Source: Viola odorata (Eukaryota; Streptophyta; Magnoliopsida; Malpighiales; Violaceae). Taken from it: 64,000 nucleotides of DNA. This document shows, piece by piece, positions 42,135 through 54,715 of the stretch. Position numbers and translations under genes: made by a program. Where the stretch lies: assembly GCA_963691705.1 (NCBI GenBank), contig OY829544.1:40631917-40695916 (forward strand). The letters are read 5' to 3'. Under the pieces are notes generated by a model. The model saw only the letters and a program-made list of their open reading frames with translations. It was not told the DNA's origin and did not search any database. How positions within the stretch are numbered: the stretch's first letter is position 1; every line of letters begins with the position of its first letter.

Positions 42135-44922
42135 ATGACAGCCGTAGAAACTTTTGTCTTTGATATTGTTGGGAGAATCTTGGGAAGGCTTGGCTCTCTT
42201 GCAATAGAAGAAGTTGGATCTTTTATTGCTGCAAAAAGTGACCTCAAAAGGCTGGAGAGGACTTTATCTGCCATCAAAGCTGTAATATTGGATGCTGAGG
42301 AGCAGCAGGTTATGAACCATGAAGTAAGAGATTGGCTGGTGAAGCTTAAAGACATTGTTTATGACATCGATGATGCATTGGATGATTTTGCCATGGAAAC
42401 TTCACAGCACAAAGTCAGAGCACAAGAAGGCAAGAGCAAAAAGGTAAGGAAATTCTTTTCAAGCTCAAATCCATTTGTCTTGAAATACAAAATGTCAAGA
42501 ACAATAAAAGATATAAGGGAAGAATTGGACAGTATTGAAAAAGATATGAGAGCTTTTCACTTCACTCTACAAGATACTAATAGGCAAGTAATGACACGTA
42601 GAAGAAAGGAGCAAACTCACTCATTCGTGAAAGCTTCAAATGTTTTTGGAAGAGGCCTTGACCAAGAAAAAATTGTTAGGCTCTTATTAAGCTCCAACTA
42701 TCTTGAAGATGTATCTGTCATTCCAATTGTTGGACTTGGAGGGCTAGGGAAGACTACTCTTGCAAAATTAGTGTATAACGATGAAAGGGTAGTTTGTAAC
42801 TTTGAAACAAGATTATGGATTTGTGTGTCAGATGATTTTGATCTTAAAATCCTGGCAGAGAAACTTGTAAAATCATTAGTTGGTTCGCTCTCTACGCACT
42901 TAGACATGGAGCAGTTGCAAGTTTGCCTTCGGGATCATTTAAATGCAAAGAAATATTTACTTGTTCTTGACGATGTATGGAATGATGATCCTAGAAGGTG
43001 GAAGGACTTGAAAGATTTGCTAAGCAATGGTGCAGAAGGAAGTAAAATTCTTGCTACCACACGCAGTATAAAGGTAGCATCCATAATGGCCACCCCAGAC
43101 ACTCGTCCTTACAATCTTAAGGGTCTTCCAGATGATAAATGTTTGTCTCTTTTTCTAAATTGTGCCTTTAGGGATGGACATGAGAAATTGCACCCAAGAT
43201 TAGTAGAAATTGGGAAAGATATTGTGAAAAAGTGTGGTGGAGTTCCTCTAGCTGTCAAAACCATGGGGAGCCTACTGTATATGAAAAAAGATGAAGAGGA
43301 ATGGAAATATATAGAGAGCAATGATACATGGGAGATTGAACAAAAAGACAATGATATCTTACCCATTTTGAGATTGAGTTATGATCATATGCCTTCCTAT
43401 TTGAAACAGTGCTTTGCTTATTGTTCTATATTTCCAAAGGACAATCAGATACGAAGAGAGGAATTGATCAATCTGTGGATCGCGCAAGGGCTCATACCAG
43501 AAGGAACTCGTAGCTTCGAAGATGTTGGGAATCAATATTTTAATGAGTTACTATCCAGGTCTTTCTTTCAAGATGTGGAAGAAGCATTCGATTCAGAAAT
43601 TTTGACCTGCAAAATGCATGACCTTGTGCATGACCTTGCCCGATCAGTGGCAGGTATTCTGATTGACCAGCCTTGTCTCTGTATTTTGCATTTCTTTTCT
43701 CCTGGTTATGCTCTTCTGACAAAAGTGCGTTGCAGGTATAGAATTTTCTGTTGTGAATTCGGATACCAAAGTCACATCTGAAAGAGTTCGACACCTACTG
43801 TTCTGCAAAGACAAGTTGCCAGAGGCAGAACTCCCAGGATTCCTGCTGAAATCAAAGAAAGTCCGATCCTTCACCGTGGAACTTAAAGCTGGCCCCATTA
43901 ACAAGCCATTTGTTGATATGCTGATGTTGAATTTCAGATGCTTGCGTGTCCTAGACTTGCGAGAATCAGAATTCAAGGAGTTGCCAAATTCTATTGGTGG
44001 CATGAAGCATTTGAGGTACCTCAGCGTTTGTGAGAACCGTAAACTTGAGTGGCTCCCTGATTCTGTTTGTAAACTGCTCAACTTGCAGACGCTTTGTCTA
44101 TTGGGCTGTCAGAAACTTCGTGAGCTGCCAAAAGATATAGGTAAGCTGAGGAGCCTCCGGCATTTGTACCTAACTTCACAACTGACTTGTTTTCCGGAGA
44201 CAGGCTTGGAAGGCTTGACTGCTCTTCAATCTTTATCGCTTGTTAGTTGTGAGTACTTAACAACATTATCTGAAGGAATGCAACACCTCATTGCCCTCCG
44301 GGAGCTGTGTATAACTCACTGTCCTATGTTAACCTCTCTGCCAAGAGGCTGCAGTAGCCTAACTACCCTGAAAAAACTGTCGATTTGTGATTGTCCACAA
44401 CTCGATTTGTCAAAGGGAGGGAGCATCGAAAGGCTGAGTAGCCTTCGATCTTTGGTCATCTGGGGGGTTCCAGAGATGAAGATCTTCCCTAAAAGACTCA
44501 TTCAGGAAGCGTCTGCTCTTCAGTATGTAAGTATTAGAGATTGTCATTCTTTTGAACTGTTTAAGTGGCCGCAGAGTCAATCATCGCTCAGAAAGCTGGA
44601 AGTTGTGAATTGCCCTCAATTGCAGACTCTACCAGATGGGATGCAGCACTTCAAGTCACTAGAAGAGTTTCATATCAAAGGTTGCCCAATTTTGAGTAAG
44701 AGATGCAGAAGGAAAAGGGGCTTGTTTTGGCAAAATATTGCTCATATTCCTAGGGTCTATAATGATATGGGTGAAGTATTTGCTCCCTCCACTCTCCAGG
44801 AATTTCATTCCTGCGGTACACCCAGGATCGATCCACGAACAACAGACGAGGTTGCCCCATGGACTGGTTGGCGCTTTTATCGATCTGCCAGAGTAGCATC
44901 ACCCAGCCGGACTCGTTGGTAA
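42135..44922 (+). CDS. CC-NB-LRR disease-resistance protein (RGA-like)
   Basis: Exons 42135-43653 and 43736-44922, split by an 82-bp GT-AG intron, give 901 residues. An Rx-type coiled coil comes first (about 1-150) with DIVYDIDDALDDF (the EDVID-like motif). The NB-ARC domain carries a P-loop (GLGGLGKTT, 200-208), kinase-2 (LLVLDDVW, 275-282), GLPL (CGGVPLA, 367-373), RNBS-D (CFAYCSIFPKD) and an intact MHD (494-496). About ten LRRs follow in exon 2. The last 70 residues (from KRGLFWQNIAHIP) are not LRR-like. Such receptors sense pathogen effectors in the cytoplasm and trigger immune cell death. The frame opens upstream at 42096, but the Met at 42135 (MTAVETFVFD) fits the family start. All motifs are intact, so probably functional. 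Confidence 0.93.
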
Positions 44923-45685
44923 ATCTACAGATCCCTTCTTTTCATCTTTCGCCATCTATCAGCATCACCCACTTCAGGTGAATTAAACTCGACAGTGTTG
45001 TGTCATTTAGTTATACATTATATGCTTCTCATCGGATGAATTTAGAACCTGTGAATGATTTGTTGAATGTGCTTCTACTTTTCATACTCGAGCCATAGGG
45101 ATTGTTTGCCATCGGTCGCGATTTACATTTTTCATGCAACAGGTTTTGTTTTCGGTTTTTCTTTCCCCGCCGTGTACCATTCTTGAATCTTCCCTTGGCT
45201 GGTGGTTTCCCAGAAATGTATTTCATGGGTAGTGACTAGTTACTTAATACTATTTAAAAGTTTCAGTTTTGCAGTTGAGAATCTTCCATCAAATGTTTAG
45301 TTTGATCTAATTCACTTGTTTGTGACGCGAAGCAACAGCTTTTCTGATTTCAAAACTTTTCGACATCGCGAGCAACGAAGTTTCACATTCTTTTGATGCT
45401 TTGCTGAAACAAACTCATTATGTGCAGAATCATGTTTGGATTTGATTCAAATCGAAACACCAATTGATAAAGTTTGACAGAATTAGGTAAGGGGAAAGCT
45501 AAGACCCCTTCAAGATATCCCACACATTGCGAATAAGGCCACCAAGGGCGGAAGCTAGCCGAATAAAACAAACAGGAAGTAACATGATACAACAATAAAA
45601 CAACAGTAACATGGTACAACAACAGCAACAAATTCTACAAAATTCACAGGGATCCAACGTAAACAGTAAATAGCGGCATCACCAT
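44923..45685. other. 3' flanks of convergent NLR and NRPE5
   Basis: The two genes converge here. There is no coding signature; it should hold both 3' UTRs. Confidence 0.45.
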
Positions 45686-48097
45686 TCACCAGACGCAGCG
45701 GTAAGTGACGTATGAGCCAGTAATATCACCGGAGTAGACTACTTTGACCACCTGCCCTTTCTCAAGACCATAATACTTGGCAATTGAATCTTTCTTCAAC
45801 ATTCGCGGAAGCTGTCAAATAACAGCAAATTGAGATTACCAGCAGAAGAAGCTGTGAAATTATATGGGGAAAATGACTCACAAATCATATCTTTGGTGAC
45901 AAATTACACTAAGATGATGAAATGAGTCACAATCACATCTAGCAGTTCGGACACGAATTTGTCATTGGAATTCATGTTACAACATTATCATTCAACCAAC
46001 AATGGAAAATACTCTTGAGGATAACCAAATTGATCGGTTTATCATATGACATCATGCTTTATGTTTCTACCTATTCCCAGAATCCAAGTAATAACACAAA
46101 ATTAATCATTATAGTTTAGCCAAGATGTAGAAGTGTAAGTTTTTTAAAAGATAAAAACTAAAATGCAACCAAGAAATGTAATCAAGATACTTCCTCCATA
46201 TCTCACCTGCTTTTCTTCTATACAGTACTGTTTCAGAAGCTTTTCCTTTTCCTGATCATTCAGTACCACATGCTTTGGCTTTAATACATGCTTGGTGATA
46301 TTCACAAGCAAGTCAGTGATCTGCAAAAAGACAAAATCAAGTGACGTTAGGGAAAATGAACGGAAGATTTCTTTAAATCATGCAACGATTAGACCAAAAA
46401 AACTTTAACATTAGCCAAAAGTGTCAACAACAATTCACACTTTGCTCTCATCATTCATGTATAGAGTAAAATTAGGTGGTCGACACCTTCATTTAGGAAT
46501 CAAATGTAAAACAGAAAGATGGTGTAGGACTCCATACGAACAAGCAGTTTAGCATTGTACACCTGTTAGTACATATGGCACTGAAAAGGAAAATTCATGT
46601 TGCTGTGAATAGGAGAACCGTTAATTTTGAACAAGGATGTCAATGGTATGTTCTGAGGTCTGACCAGAAACAGGAGTACGACACTAAAAGTTCTGTCCTC
46701 GTATTCTAACAGCCAAACGCCGCATAGTAAAGTAAGTAGAAAATTCGGTTGAAGAATGCACATGAAAAATGTTCACTATAGAGTCTAGACTGAGAAGCAC
46801 CGGTGCCAAAAAAATATTTTAAAAAAGCTCAGTGTTACTCTTTCTAGAACAAGTATTAACTAAACCCTGGATTCAGTCTCAACATGCCCTCGCATATCAC
46901 ATGGCTCTTGAGTATAAAGTATAACCACAGTAGTGTGGAATTCTGTGCACGATTCCGTTACTGATCAGGTTCCACGTCACGAAATTAGCATACACAGAAA
47001 AATAACATTGTGTGAAAATACCCCTAGGACGCAACCGACAGGTAGTCGAATCAACGCATCATAATAGGAAATTAACAGAAACGGAAGAAGGATAAGATTT
47101 TGGAGTTCTCATTCCTTCCTTGCTTTGGTACAAACATAACATCAACCTACACTTGGAAAACATGAGAAAGTTACTAAATGATTAACAGATAACATACCTG
47201 GAACATCTCAACTTTAAAAGAGAAAAGATCCACAGCTCTAAGAGCTTGATTTGTTATTTGGTTTTGCAAGATTATTATCAGACCAGTTAAACCTTCTCGG
47301 TTGACAATCTGAGCCGCAACGAGACGCACCGTATTGACTTTAACGATACCAGGCCCACAGAAAACAACCATCATCTACAAAATTCCATCAAAATGATCCT
47401 CTCATGTCATTGAATCAAGAAACAAAAGAAAACTATCTGTAATACACAAGTCATCACTAAACAGTCTCAACGCATAATAATTTGCATGTCACATTTCAGG
47501 TTTAAGAACTGAACTCCATTTGCATGTACACAATCCAAACAATATAAAAAACCATCCACCCAAAGTAAGAAATTGGCAATTGCTGAAATTACATATGCAA
47601 TTGGTAAACTATTCCTAAACCCAACCGGGTATGACTCATTCTATTCGTACTGGATTGATCCATTAAGAGGTAAAATTCTCGCAACGTAAAGATCGAACCA
47701 GCAACCAAACAAGAAGTTAAAAGACAACAACAAACACAAAAAGAAAGCATACCCTTTTGTTGGGATCAGACAGATGGGTGGCAGAGAATTTCAGGCTCTC
47801 AATATCAGGGTTTTGGCCATGGATGTCTCGAAAATCTTGAAGTGAGAGGGATAGCTCTGAGTTGGGAACAGAGTATCCTCTGTCTTTGAGCATTTCCAGT
47901 ACAGTTCTCCTTGCAAGAAAGTATCTATGGCTTTCGGTGCTGCCTTCATCAACAAAACTGCTCAAGCACTTATCTGTTGGCGCATCCTCAAAAAGCCCAT
48001 TTATGTCATCAATCACTGATCCAACTCCATAACCAAAAGCACCATGGTTCTGGTTCTGGTTCTCTTCCTGATCGAATCCATTCTCTCCAATCTCCAT
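45686..48097 (-). CDS. NRPE5: RNA polymerase V subunit 5 (RPB5-like, NRPE5 type)
   Basis: Four exons (48097-47753, 47374-47198, 46320-46207, 45811-45686) sum to 762 nt, 253 residues. The N-terminal jaw-like domain holds [30 protein letters not shown] and, later, [20 protein letters not shown]. The C-terminal RPB5 domain has [29 protein letters not shown] and ends YRCVW. The plant Pol II form has YRYVV and lacks the N-terminal extension; ESHRY, NQAL and the RCVW end point to the Pol V-specific paralogue. Pol V makes scaffold transcripts for RNA-directed DNA methylation. The first 50 residues (acidic and Asn/Gln-rich) are longer than I remember for Arabidopsis. The start at 48097 is the first in-frame Met. 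Confidence 0.9.
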
Positions 48098-48438
48098 TTT
48101 TTTCTACTTGGGTCAGCTGCTAAAGGATTGATACTTACTAATCTAACAGGTTATTAATTGGATTGAAGAAGGGAAGTGAGATGAGGATGGGGTTTAGCGC
48201 TGGTTGGGGTTTTGTGCAAGGTTTGCTGAAATGGGAATTGGGAAGTGACTGCTACTGCTGATGACTCTGCTGTTGTTTATGTTTTTTTTTTTGTCAGTGA
48301 TGTTAAATTTCTTAATTTTCTTTACTTTTCTTGGAAAATTTTTTTTTTGAAGGGATTTACTTTTCTTGGAATGGGAGTTGACCTCGAAAAACTTAACTTA
48401 TTTTACCAATATGTTACTCCTATCCTGTTGTAAAGTTG
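48098..48438. promoter_or_regulatory. NRPE5 upstream region
   Basis: 5' flank of NRPE5, with no element assigned. A T-rich stretch near 48280-48350 precedes the Stowaway MITE. Confidence 0.35.
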
Positions 48439-48440
48439 TA

Positions 48441-48655
48441 CTCCCCGTCCCATATTAACTGACGTTTTAACTTTTGACATATTAAAGAGGTCGGATGACT
48501 CATTATTTGAGACAAAAAAAATTCGTATTTTTTTCGATCCTTAACGTAGGTTCGAGAAAAAATTCGGGGTAAAATTATCTCAAATAGTGAATCATTCGAT
48601 TTTTTTAATATGCGTGCCAAAAGTCAAAGCGTGAGTTAATTTAGGACGGAGGGAA
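48441..48655 (+). mobile_element. Stowaway-like MITE (Tc1/Mariner), 215 bp
   Basis: TA at 48439-48440 and 48656-48657 flanks the element. The termini are CTCCCCGTCCCATATTAA and, on the minus strand, TTCCCTCCGTCCTAAATTAA, the CTCCCTCCGTCC-type TIR of plant Stowaway MITEs. Non-coding and able to fold as a hairpin. Confidence 0.85.
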
Positions 48656-48657
48656 TA

Positions 48658-49321
48658 GCAATTAGCATGGTATTTTTTTTACTTACCATTTTAAAAATAA
48701 CGATAACTTTATTATGTAAATTAGATTGGAGCTTCCATAATGTAAGGTTAAAATATCTCAGAATTTAATATATTGGTCGGTAATTAATGTTTGCGGAAAT
48801 GATTGTTTTAACCTCTAATGTTTTTTTGATTTTATATGATTTCAACGTTATGTTTGTTTATCATTTTTAACACCCATGACAAATAATCTCTAACAGAGAC
48901 AAATTCTGTTAACTTTAAATTTTTTATTAGTTTTTTTATAGATGGAATCCACATTTCTTTGAATTGGTATATAGATTGTTTTTAGAAAAATCAAGTAAAA
49001 ATGTATAAAAAAAATAGAAAACAATTTAAAATATAATATTCCTTTTGAAAATCAATAAATAATTCATCGTAAATAATCTATAAAAAATATAATTTTTTTG
49101 TCAGAATAAAAAATACAACTGATCCAGTTATTTTATTTCCTTAAATATTTTCATAAACAATTAACTTCATTAACTAAATTATTGTTCATTTGAATCACTT
49201 CTATAATTAATAACCCTAAAAAGAAAAGTAATTTAAAATTCACTAAATGTAGGTCGCGAGCCTTTGAGATCATACAAAAAAAGACTTTTGAGATGAGTTT
49301 AATTTTGTGGCTAAATTAATA
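48658..49321. other. AT-rich intergenic stretch
   Basis: No gene or defined repeat seen. Confidence 0.35.
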
Positions 49322-49329
49322 AGAGGATT

Positions 49330-51031
49330 TAGAGTTGTGCATCGAATTACCGTACTAAAATTACCGATATTATGTCGGTATTTTTTTTTCATTTTTTTCT
49401 TGTATGATATTACCAAATACCTACCTAGCTTTATTGGATATGGTATGGTAAATAATTTTTTTAGTTTGATATCACCATTATACTGTTTGATTTTACATAT
49501 ATTTATACTACAACCTTATTTCCATCTCTAATTCTAACCTCTCTTTTTTCTCTCTCCTCCTCTCAAAACCCTCTTTTCCTTTTCTCACAAATCGCACCAC
49601 AACAACAACGGCAACCTCATCAGTCAGACTCATCACCATCGGACTATTTCATGAACTATTTTTCTGATTTGTTTTTGTTCACTGGAAAATTATCATGAAG
49701 TATTTAAAATTTTATTTAGTATAATTTATGAATGTAAAATAATCATTTATGCTCACTAGAACTTTAGCCTATGTATGGGAAGAAGGATTAGAGGGGTAAG
49801 GAAAGGAAGGGGAAGGAAATTTTTAAAATTTCCCTTGTATGGGAAAAAAAATGCAAGGGAATTAAAAGTAAAGCAAGGTAATACAGAGTAAATAAATTAT
49901 AAAAATTTCCTCCCTGGCCCACAAAATATTTCCTCTCATAAGTGGGAGGAAACGGAAGTAACTCAAGGAAAAAAAAAATTATTCCATTACTGACCCATAA
50001 AAATTATAAATATTTCCTCCCATAAAAATGTTTTTCCAGCGGCAATAATAGAAGAGAGTCGTGTGCTTGCATCTGAGGAAAAAATGGTAGAATAATTGAA
50101 GTATGATTTTTGTGAAAAGGGAGGAACCTTGCCAGGAAGATACAGGTGAAAATATTGCGAGGATGGATTGGGGACTATAGCATGAATGGAATTTGTAAAC
50201 CAGTCACCAAAACTCTTGGACATCTTATCTTCTCTGTTTTTCTAGCTTCTTGGGCTTCTTCAGTACGTTTAACAATGAGTATATTGTGAAAAATCTCACT
50301 ATAGGCTTGTGCAACAGATTGGTTTACATTACAGAAGCATAACCCACATTAGCAAAGGAAGGAAATAATGGGTTATGGGCTGGATTTTGAAGAGATGACT
50401 CCAGAAGTTTAGCAAAGTATTGGAACACTAGTTTTATTAAAATAAGTTGTCGAACAGATGACTGCAGAAATTTTTTTCTCAGAACTATGGTGATTGAACC
50501 TATATGGGCTTGCTTTGAGCTTAGCTTTGCACGGAAGGTGTTCGATGAAATTCAGCTGGAAAGTAGGAAAATGACCATAGGGATAAAGTGGTAAAATAAC
50601 TATAAAAAAAATTCTTCTCATTTATGTTGTCATCCACAAATATTATAATTTACTTCCTTTTCCCTTGTATCTAAAAAATGTAGCCATACAAAAGAATTTT
50701 TGTAAAATTTTCCTCCATCTCTTTCCCTTCCCTTTCCCTTGTTAAATTTACTCTCTTTTCCTTCCTGCACTTTAATTCCCATACAAAGCATTAGATGTTT
50801 AATGCCCATCTGCTGGTGAATGTATGTTTAATACTTTATTTGAATGATTCTTTTTTAATTGTTGTTAAACTATTAGATTTTGCATTATAAATCTCAGCCT
50901 ATAATTTAATTAGGTATTCGATAAAATCAAATTCTGTACCGAAATTATTTCGATAGTTTGACAACAATATATGGTATGATATGCTATATTATATATCGAA
51001 ATATTTTTGTACCGACCGATGAACACTCCTA
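49330..51031 (+). mobile_element. hAT-type MITE carrying a nested MITE
   Basis: The left end is TAGAGTTGTGCATCGAAT; the right end, on the minus strand, is TAGGAGTGTTCATCGGTC. Flanking AGAGGATT (49322-49329) and ACAGGATT (51032-51039) form an 8-bp TSD with one mismatch. GTACCG/CGGTAC runs inside both ends fit the hAT MITE style seen at 26879. Without the nested insert it is about 675 bp. Confidence 0.7.
49767..50790 (+). mobile_element. Tourist-like (Harbinger) MITE, 1,024 bp, nested
   Basis: TTA at 49764-49766 and 50791-50793 is the expected Harbinger TSD. The ends are GCCTATGTATGGGAA and, on the minus strand, TGCTTTGTATGGGAA. A/G-rich runs (AAGGAAAGGAAGGGGAAGG) at the left mirror C/T-rich runs at the right. 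It sits inside the hAT-type MITE. No transposase. Confidence 0.7.
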
Positions 51032-51039
51032 ACAGGATT

Positions 51040-52617
51040 AGTAAACAACGAAAATGGACGGCAAGAATGGAGGAGGAAGGTGGTTGGAGTAAGTTATGTG
51101 GGCGGACATGAATGGTTTGCTTCTAAGAGGTTAGCCAAAAGGGTATATCTATGTTATTTTAGCTAGATCTAAACTTTGTAGCGCAAAATTCATAATGAAA
51201 CAAAGGGGAAGGAGAGGCGCGTGTGTGATACGCGCCACCGTTAGCGGCCATCGAAAAACAGATACGAGTTCTTCTTACTATTAGTTTTGGCAGATCATGA
51301 GAATGGAGCTTGTTGGTGGCATTAGAAGACATGAGTGTCGAGCCAGCTAAGTTGCACTGTGGCTGGTGACCTTGGTGGAAGATTGTTATGTTCTGGTGTT
51401 TGGTGGTGTGGAAGGATAAGGATAAGGATGGGTAATATAGTAAAATTCTAACCTAAGGGTGTGAGAGTAACAATTTTAGGATGTGAGAATGGACGGTGAT
51501 TGGATGACTTTTGAGAGTGTCTAACTCCACTTGACTTCGATCCAGTGTGGTGGATTCACGTGAGCCTTATTTCTTCATGTTTGAAATTCCAATGACACCC
51601 CCGACAGTTTTTTCATTGGAAATTCTGTGATATTTTTTAGAAATTGATAAAAAAGAAAAATAATTTTTGAAAACTTATTTTTTTACCCGTAATAAGTAAA
51701 AAGAAATGTTGAAAGACTGCAATGCCCTCCACCCTTAACCCTTCTCTCTATCTTTCTTCCATTCTCTCCACAATTGGCTTCCTCCACCGCTAGGTCTGTC
51801 ATCCATGTCGGTTTCTATTCAAAAGCGTGTTGGAGGAATTTAGCAGTTTCAATGATTGTGGTCGTGTCGAATATTGTCATCGATGAGGCTAACGTTTCAT
51901 AAGTTGTCACAGACGCGGTAGTCATAAGCGTCTCAACGACGAAAACTTATTATTTGGCTAATTTGAATCTGTTCCACAAAAGAGGATAAACATATATGCT
52001 ACTACAGGACAAACCGCATTACTCACTACACAATTCACATACTGCAGATACACTTTCAATTTTGCAATTTTAATGTTTTGGTGTAATTATTTGCGCATAA
52101 AACTATTCTAAATCAACATCAATATCATCATGCATAAATATCATACAAAGTATTCACATATTGAAGATATACACTGAATTTACAATTTTAATATTTTGGT
52201 GCAAATGTTAGCCCAGAAAACTACTCTAAATGAATTTAACAATTTTATTACCTCAACATTCTACTGAAACCACAACTACTGATAATGAAAAACACTTCAT
52301 TGTTCATGCTTACCAGAATAATTGAAACCCAGTCAGTGGCCTTGTGGTCCTTGTAAACTCTTGCTCTCCATCATCTACCAGTCGTTCCATGTGTCATCAT
52401 TGGTCCAAACAAATAAACCAAATCCTACTTAGGAGCTGCGGTTGGGATTGAGAACGTCGTCGGTGGTGAAGACAAGAACCCTAGAACAGGCCAATCGGAG
52501 AAGACGATTGAACTTCATTTTAGAGAACAAGGACAAAACTGTCAATGAGAAAGGTGAAAATTTCTTTTACCGAATCGAAAATGACAATATTATTTACTGG
52601 TCATTTTCCTTCTGAAT
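51040..52617. other. Intergenic DNA with a small tandem duplication
   Basis: No gene assigned. A duplicated stretch lies at about 52027-52235. Confidence 0.35.
52027..52235 (+). repeat. Two diverged direct copies, about 122-bp period
   Basis: About 52027-52113 and 52149-52235 share TTCACATA-TG-AGATA, CAATTTTAATTTTGGTG-like and CTA-TCTAAAT blocks in the same order, roughly 75% alike by eye. Function unknown. Confidence 0.65.
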
Positions 52618-52625
52618 TTAAAAAA

Positions 52626-54040
52626 GGGATAATAGTTTTTAGCTCCCCTATACTATCGTTGAAAAGCAAGAACCTCCCATATACTTCATTTTTTGCAGTC
52701 CGCCTCCCCTGAACTACATTTTCCAAGCAAATTTCTCCCTTTCGTTAAATTAAGCTGTTAAATCTAACAGATTACCTGCTACAATATGTTTTTTTTTTTA
52801 ACCTGTTATAGCACGTAATTATATTTTAAATAAAATAATTAATTCAAAAAATACAAAAATAATAAATTAATCTAAAAAAATTTAAAAAATGTAAAAAATC
52901 CAAAAATAATTGTAAAAAATCCAAAAATAATTTAATTAATCTAAAAAATGTAAAACTTCAAAAAAATTGTACAAATTAAAAAAAAAGAAAAATTCCCAAA
53001 AAATGTTAAAATTCCAAAAAAAAATTCATCTAAAAATTCAAAAAAAACTGTTCAAATTCCAAAGAAATGTAATAATTCCAAGAAAAATCTACAAATTCTA
53101 AAAAAAATGTTAAAATTCGAAAGAAAAAAAATTAATCATAAGATTCGAAAAAAATGCAAAAATTATAAAAAATTGTAAAAATTTCAAAAATAATTTAATT
53201 AATATAAAATCCAGAAAAAACGTAAGAAATCCAAAAAATGTAATAATTCCAAAAAAAATGTATAAATTCCCAAAAAATGTCAAATTCCAAAAAAATTAAT
53301 TAATCTTAAATTCCAAAAAAATGTACAAATTCCAAAAAAAATGTAAATATTCCGAAAAAATGTTAAAATTTCAAAAACAAAATTAATCTAAAAATTCAAA
53401 AAAAATGTAAAAAAATTTCCTGAATTTTTTAATATTTTTTACATTTTATTTGGAATTTTTACATTTGTTTTGGAATTTTTACATATTGTTTTGGAATTTG
53501 TACATTTTTTTTGGAATTATTACATTTTTTTGGAATTTTTTATTAATTTTTAGATTAATTATTTTTTTTGAATTTTTTACATTTTGTTCTTGATTTTTAG
53601 GTTAAGTAAAAAAAATTACATTTTTTTTGGAATTTTTTACAATTTTTTAAGAATTTTTACATTTTATTTGGAATTTTTATTTTTTTGGAATTATTACATT
53701 TTTTTGAAATTTTTACATTTTTTTATAGAATTTTTACATTTTTTTTCTTCATTTTTAGGTTAAGTACAATTTTTTTTTGTGAATCTTTACATTTTTTTTT
53801 GGAAGTTTTACAATTTTTATATATTTTTTGGAATTTTTAGATTAATTATATTATTTAATTAATCCTAAAAATGAAGATAACCTGCTGTAGGGAGTGTCAC
53901 TAACGGATCCGTTAGTGAAAGTGGACGGAAGGGCCTTTTTTCCCCAAAATAATAGTTCAAGGGAGGCGCACTGCAAAAAATGAAGTACATGAGAGGTTTT
54001 TGTTTTTCATCGTCGCAGGGGAGCTAAAAACTATTATCCC
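52626..54040 (+). mobile_element. Fold-back element, 1.4 kb, with A-rich/T-rich arms
   Basis: The outer inverted repeats begin GGGATAATAGTTTTTAGCTC at both ends and share the TACTTCATTTTTTGCAGT block, alike for about 90 bp. TTAAAAAA flanks both sides as a possible 8-bp TSD (low complexity, so weak). Inside, 52840-53410 is a degenerate array of AAAATTCCAAAAAAATGTA-like units and 53420-53860 is its T-rich inverse, giving a potential hairpin of about 500 bp per arm. No ORF. Confidence 0.8.
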
Positions 54041-54205
54041 TTAAAAAAAAAATTCTAAATTCACTTCTATTTCTCATGACATATTATTGTCTTTTCAATG
54101 ACTGTGGTGGACTTCGGTTCAGCAAATCAGCAGATCTACGTGTGAGCTTGCAAGTGCAGTCCACGCTCATTTCTCATTGGCTAGACTTTTGGAGTTCGTA
54201 AACTT

Positions 54206-54707
54206 GAGGTAGTGGTTGTTTGGGGTTTGGGGTTGGGTACCCAACCCAACATTTGCCAACCCAAAATGAAATTTTGGTGTTTGTTAAACACCATTCCCGA
54301 AATGAAAAAGTAGGTTTTTGGGTGGGGAAATGAGAAAAGTAGGGGGTGAGGGAATGGAGCAAAATGCTCCATTCCGCAAATTGAAGGCCAATTTGGCCTT
54401 TCTCTCTCTCTTTCTTTATTCTTTTTCATTTTTTAACGTTATATAACCAACAAAATAAATTAAAAACTATCACAATAAAATCTTTATTTCAAGATAAGTA
54501 ATTCTATATCCATTTTTCCTATTTTTATTAATTTTTTAAAAATGGGTTTTATGCCCTTTATGGTCATTTTACCAAACACTTCAAATACCTCACAACACTT
54601 TTGATTTTTTTTACCAAACATCATACTCCGTTTCCCAAAACTCATTTTCCCACTCAACATTTTCCCAAAAGTCATTTTTCCACCAAATCGGAACGCCAAA
54701 CAGACCC
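54206..54707 (+). mobile_element. Candidate MITE, 502 bp
   Basis: GTAAACTT at 54198-54205 recurs at 54708-54715 as a possible 8-bp TSD. The ends share TTGTTTGG-GTT and, on the minus strand, CTGTTTGGCGTT. The right arm has CATTTTCCCA/CATTTTTCCA runs. Superfamily uncertain; the TIRs are weak. Confidence 0.45.
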
Positions 54708-54715
54708 GTAAACTT

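Noticed and set aside
52840..53860. CRISPR-like or satellite array
   Set aside because: The units are irregular A-rich simple repeats in an inverted arrangement; no constant repeat with unique spacers, and the host is a plant.
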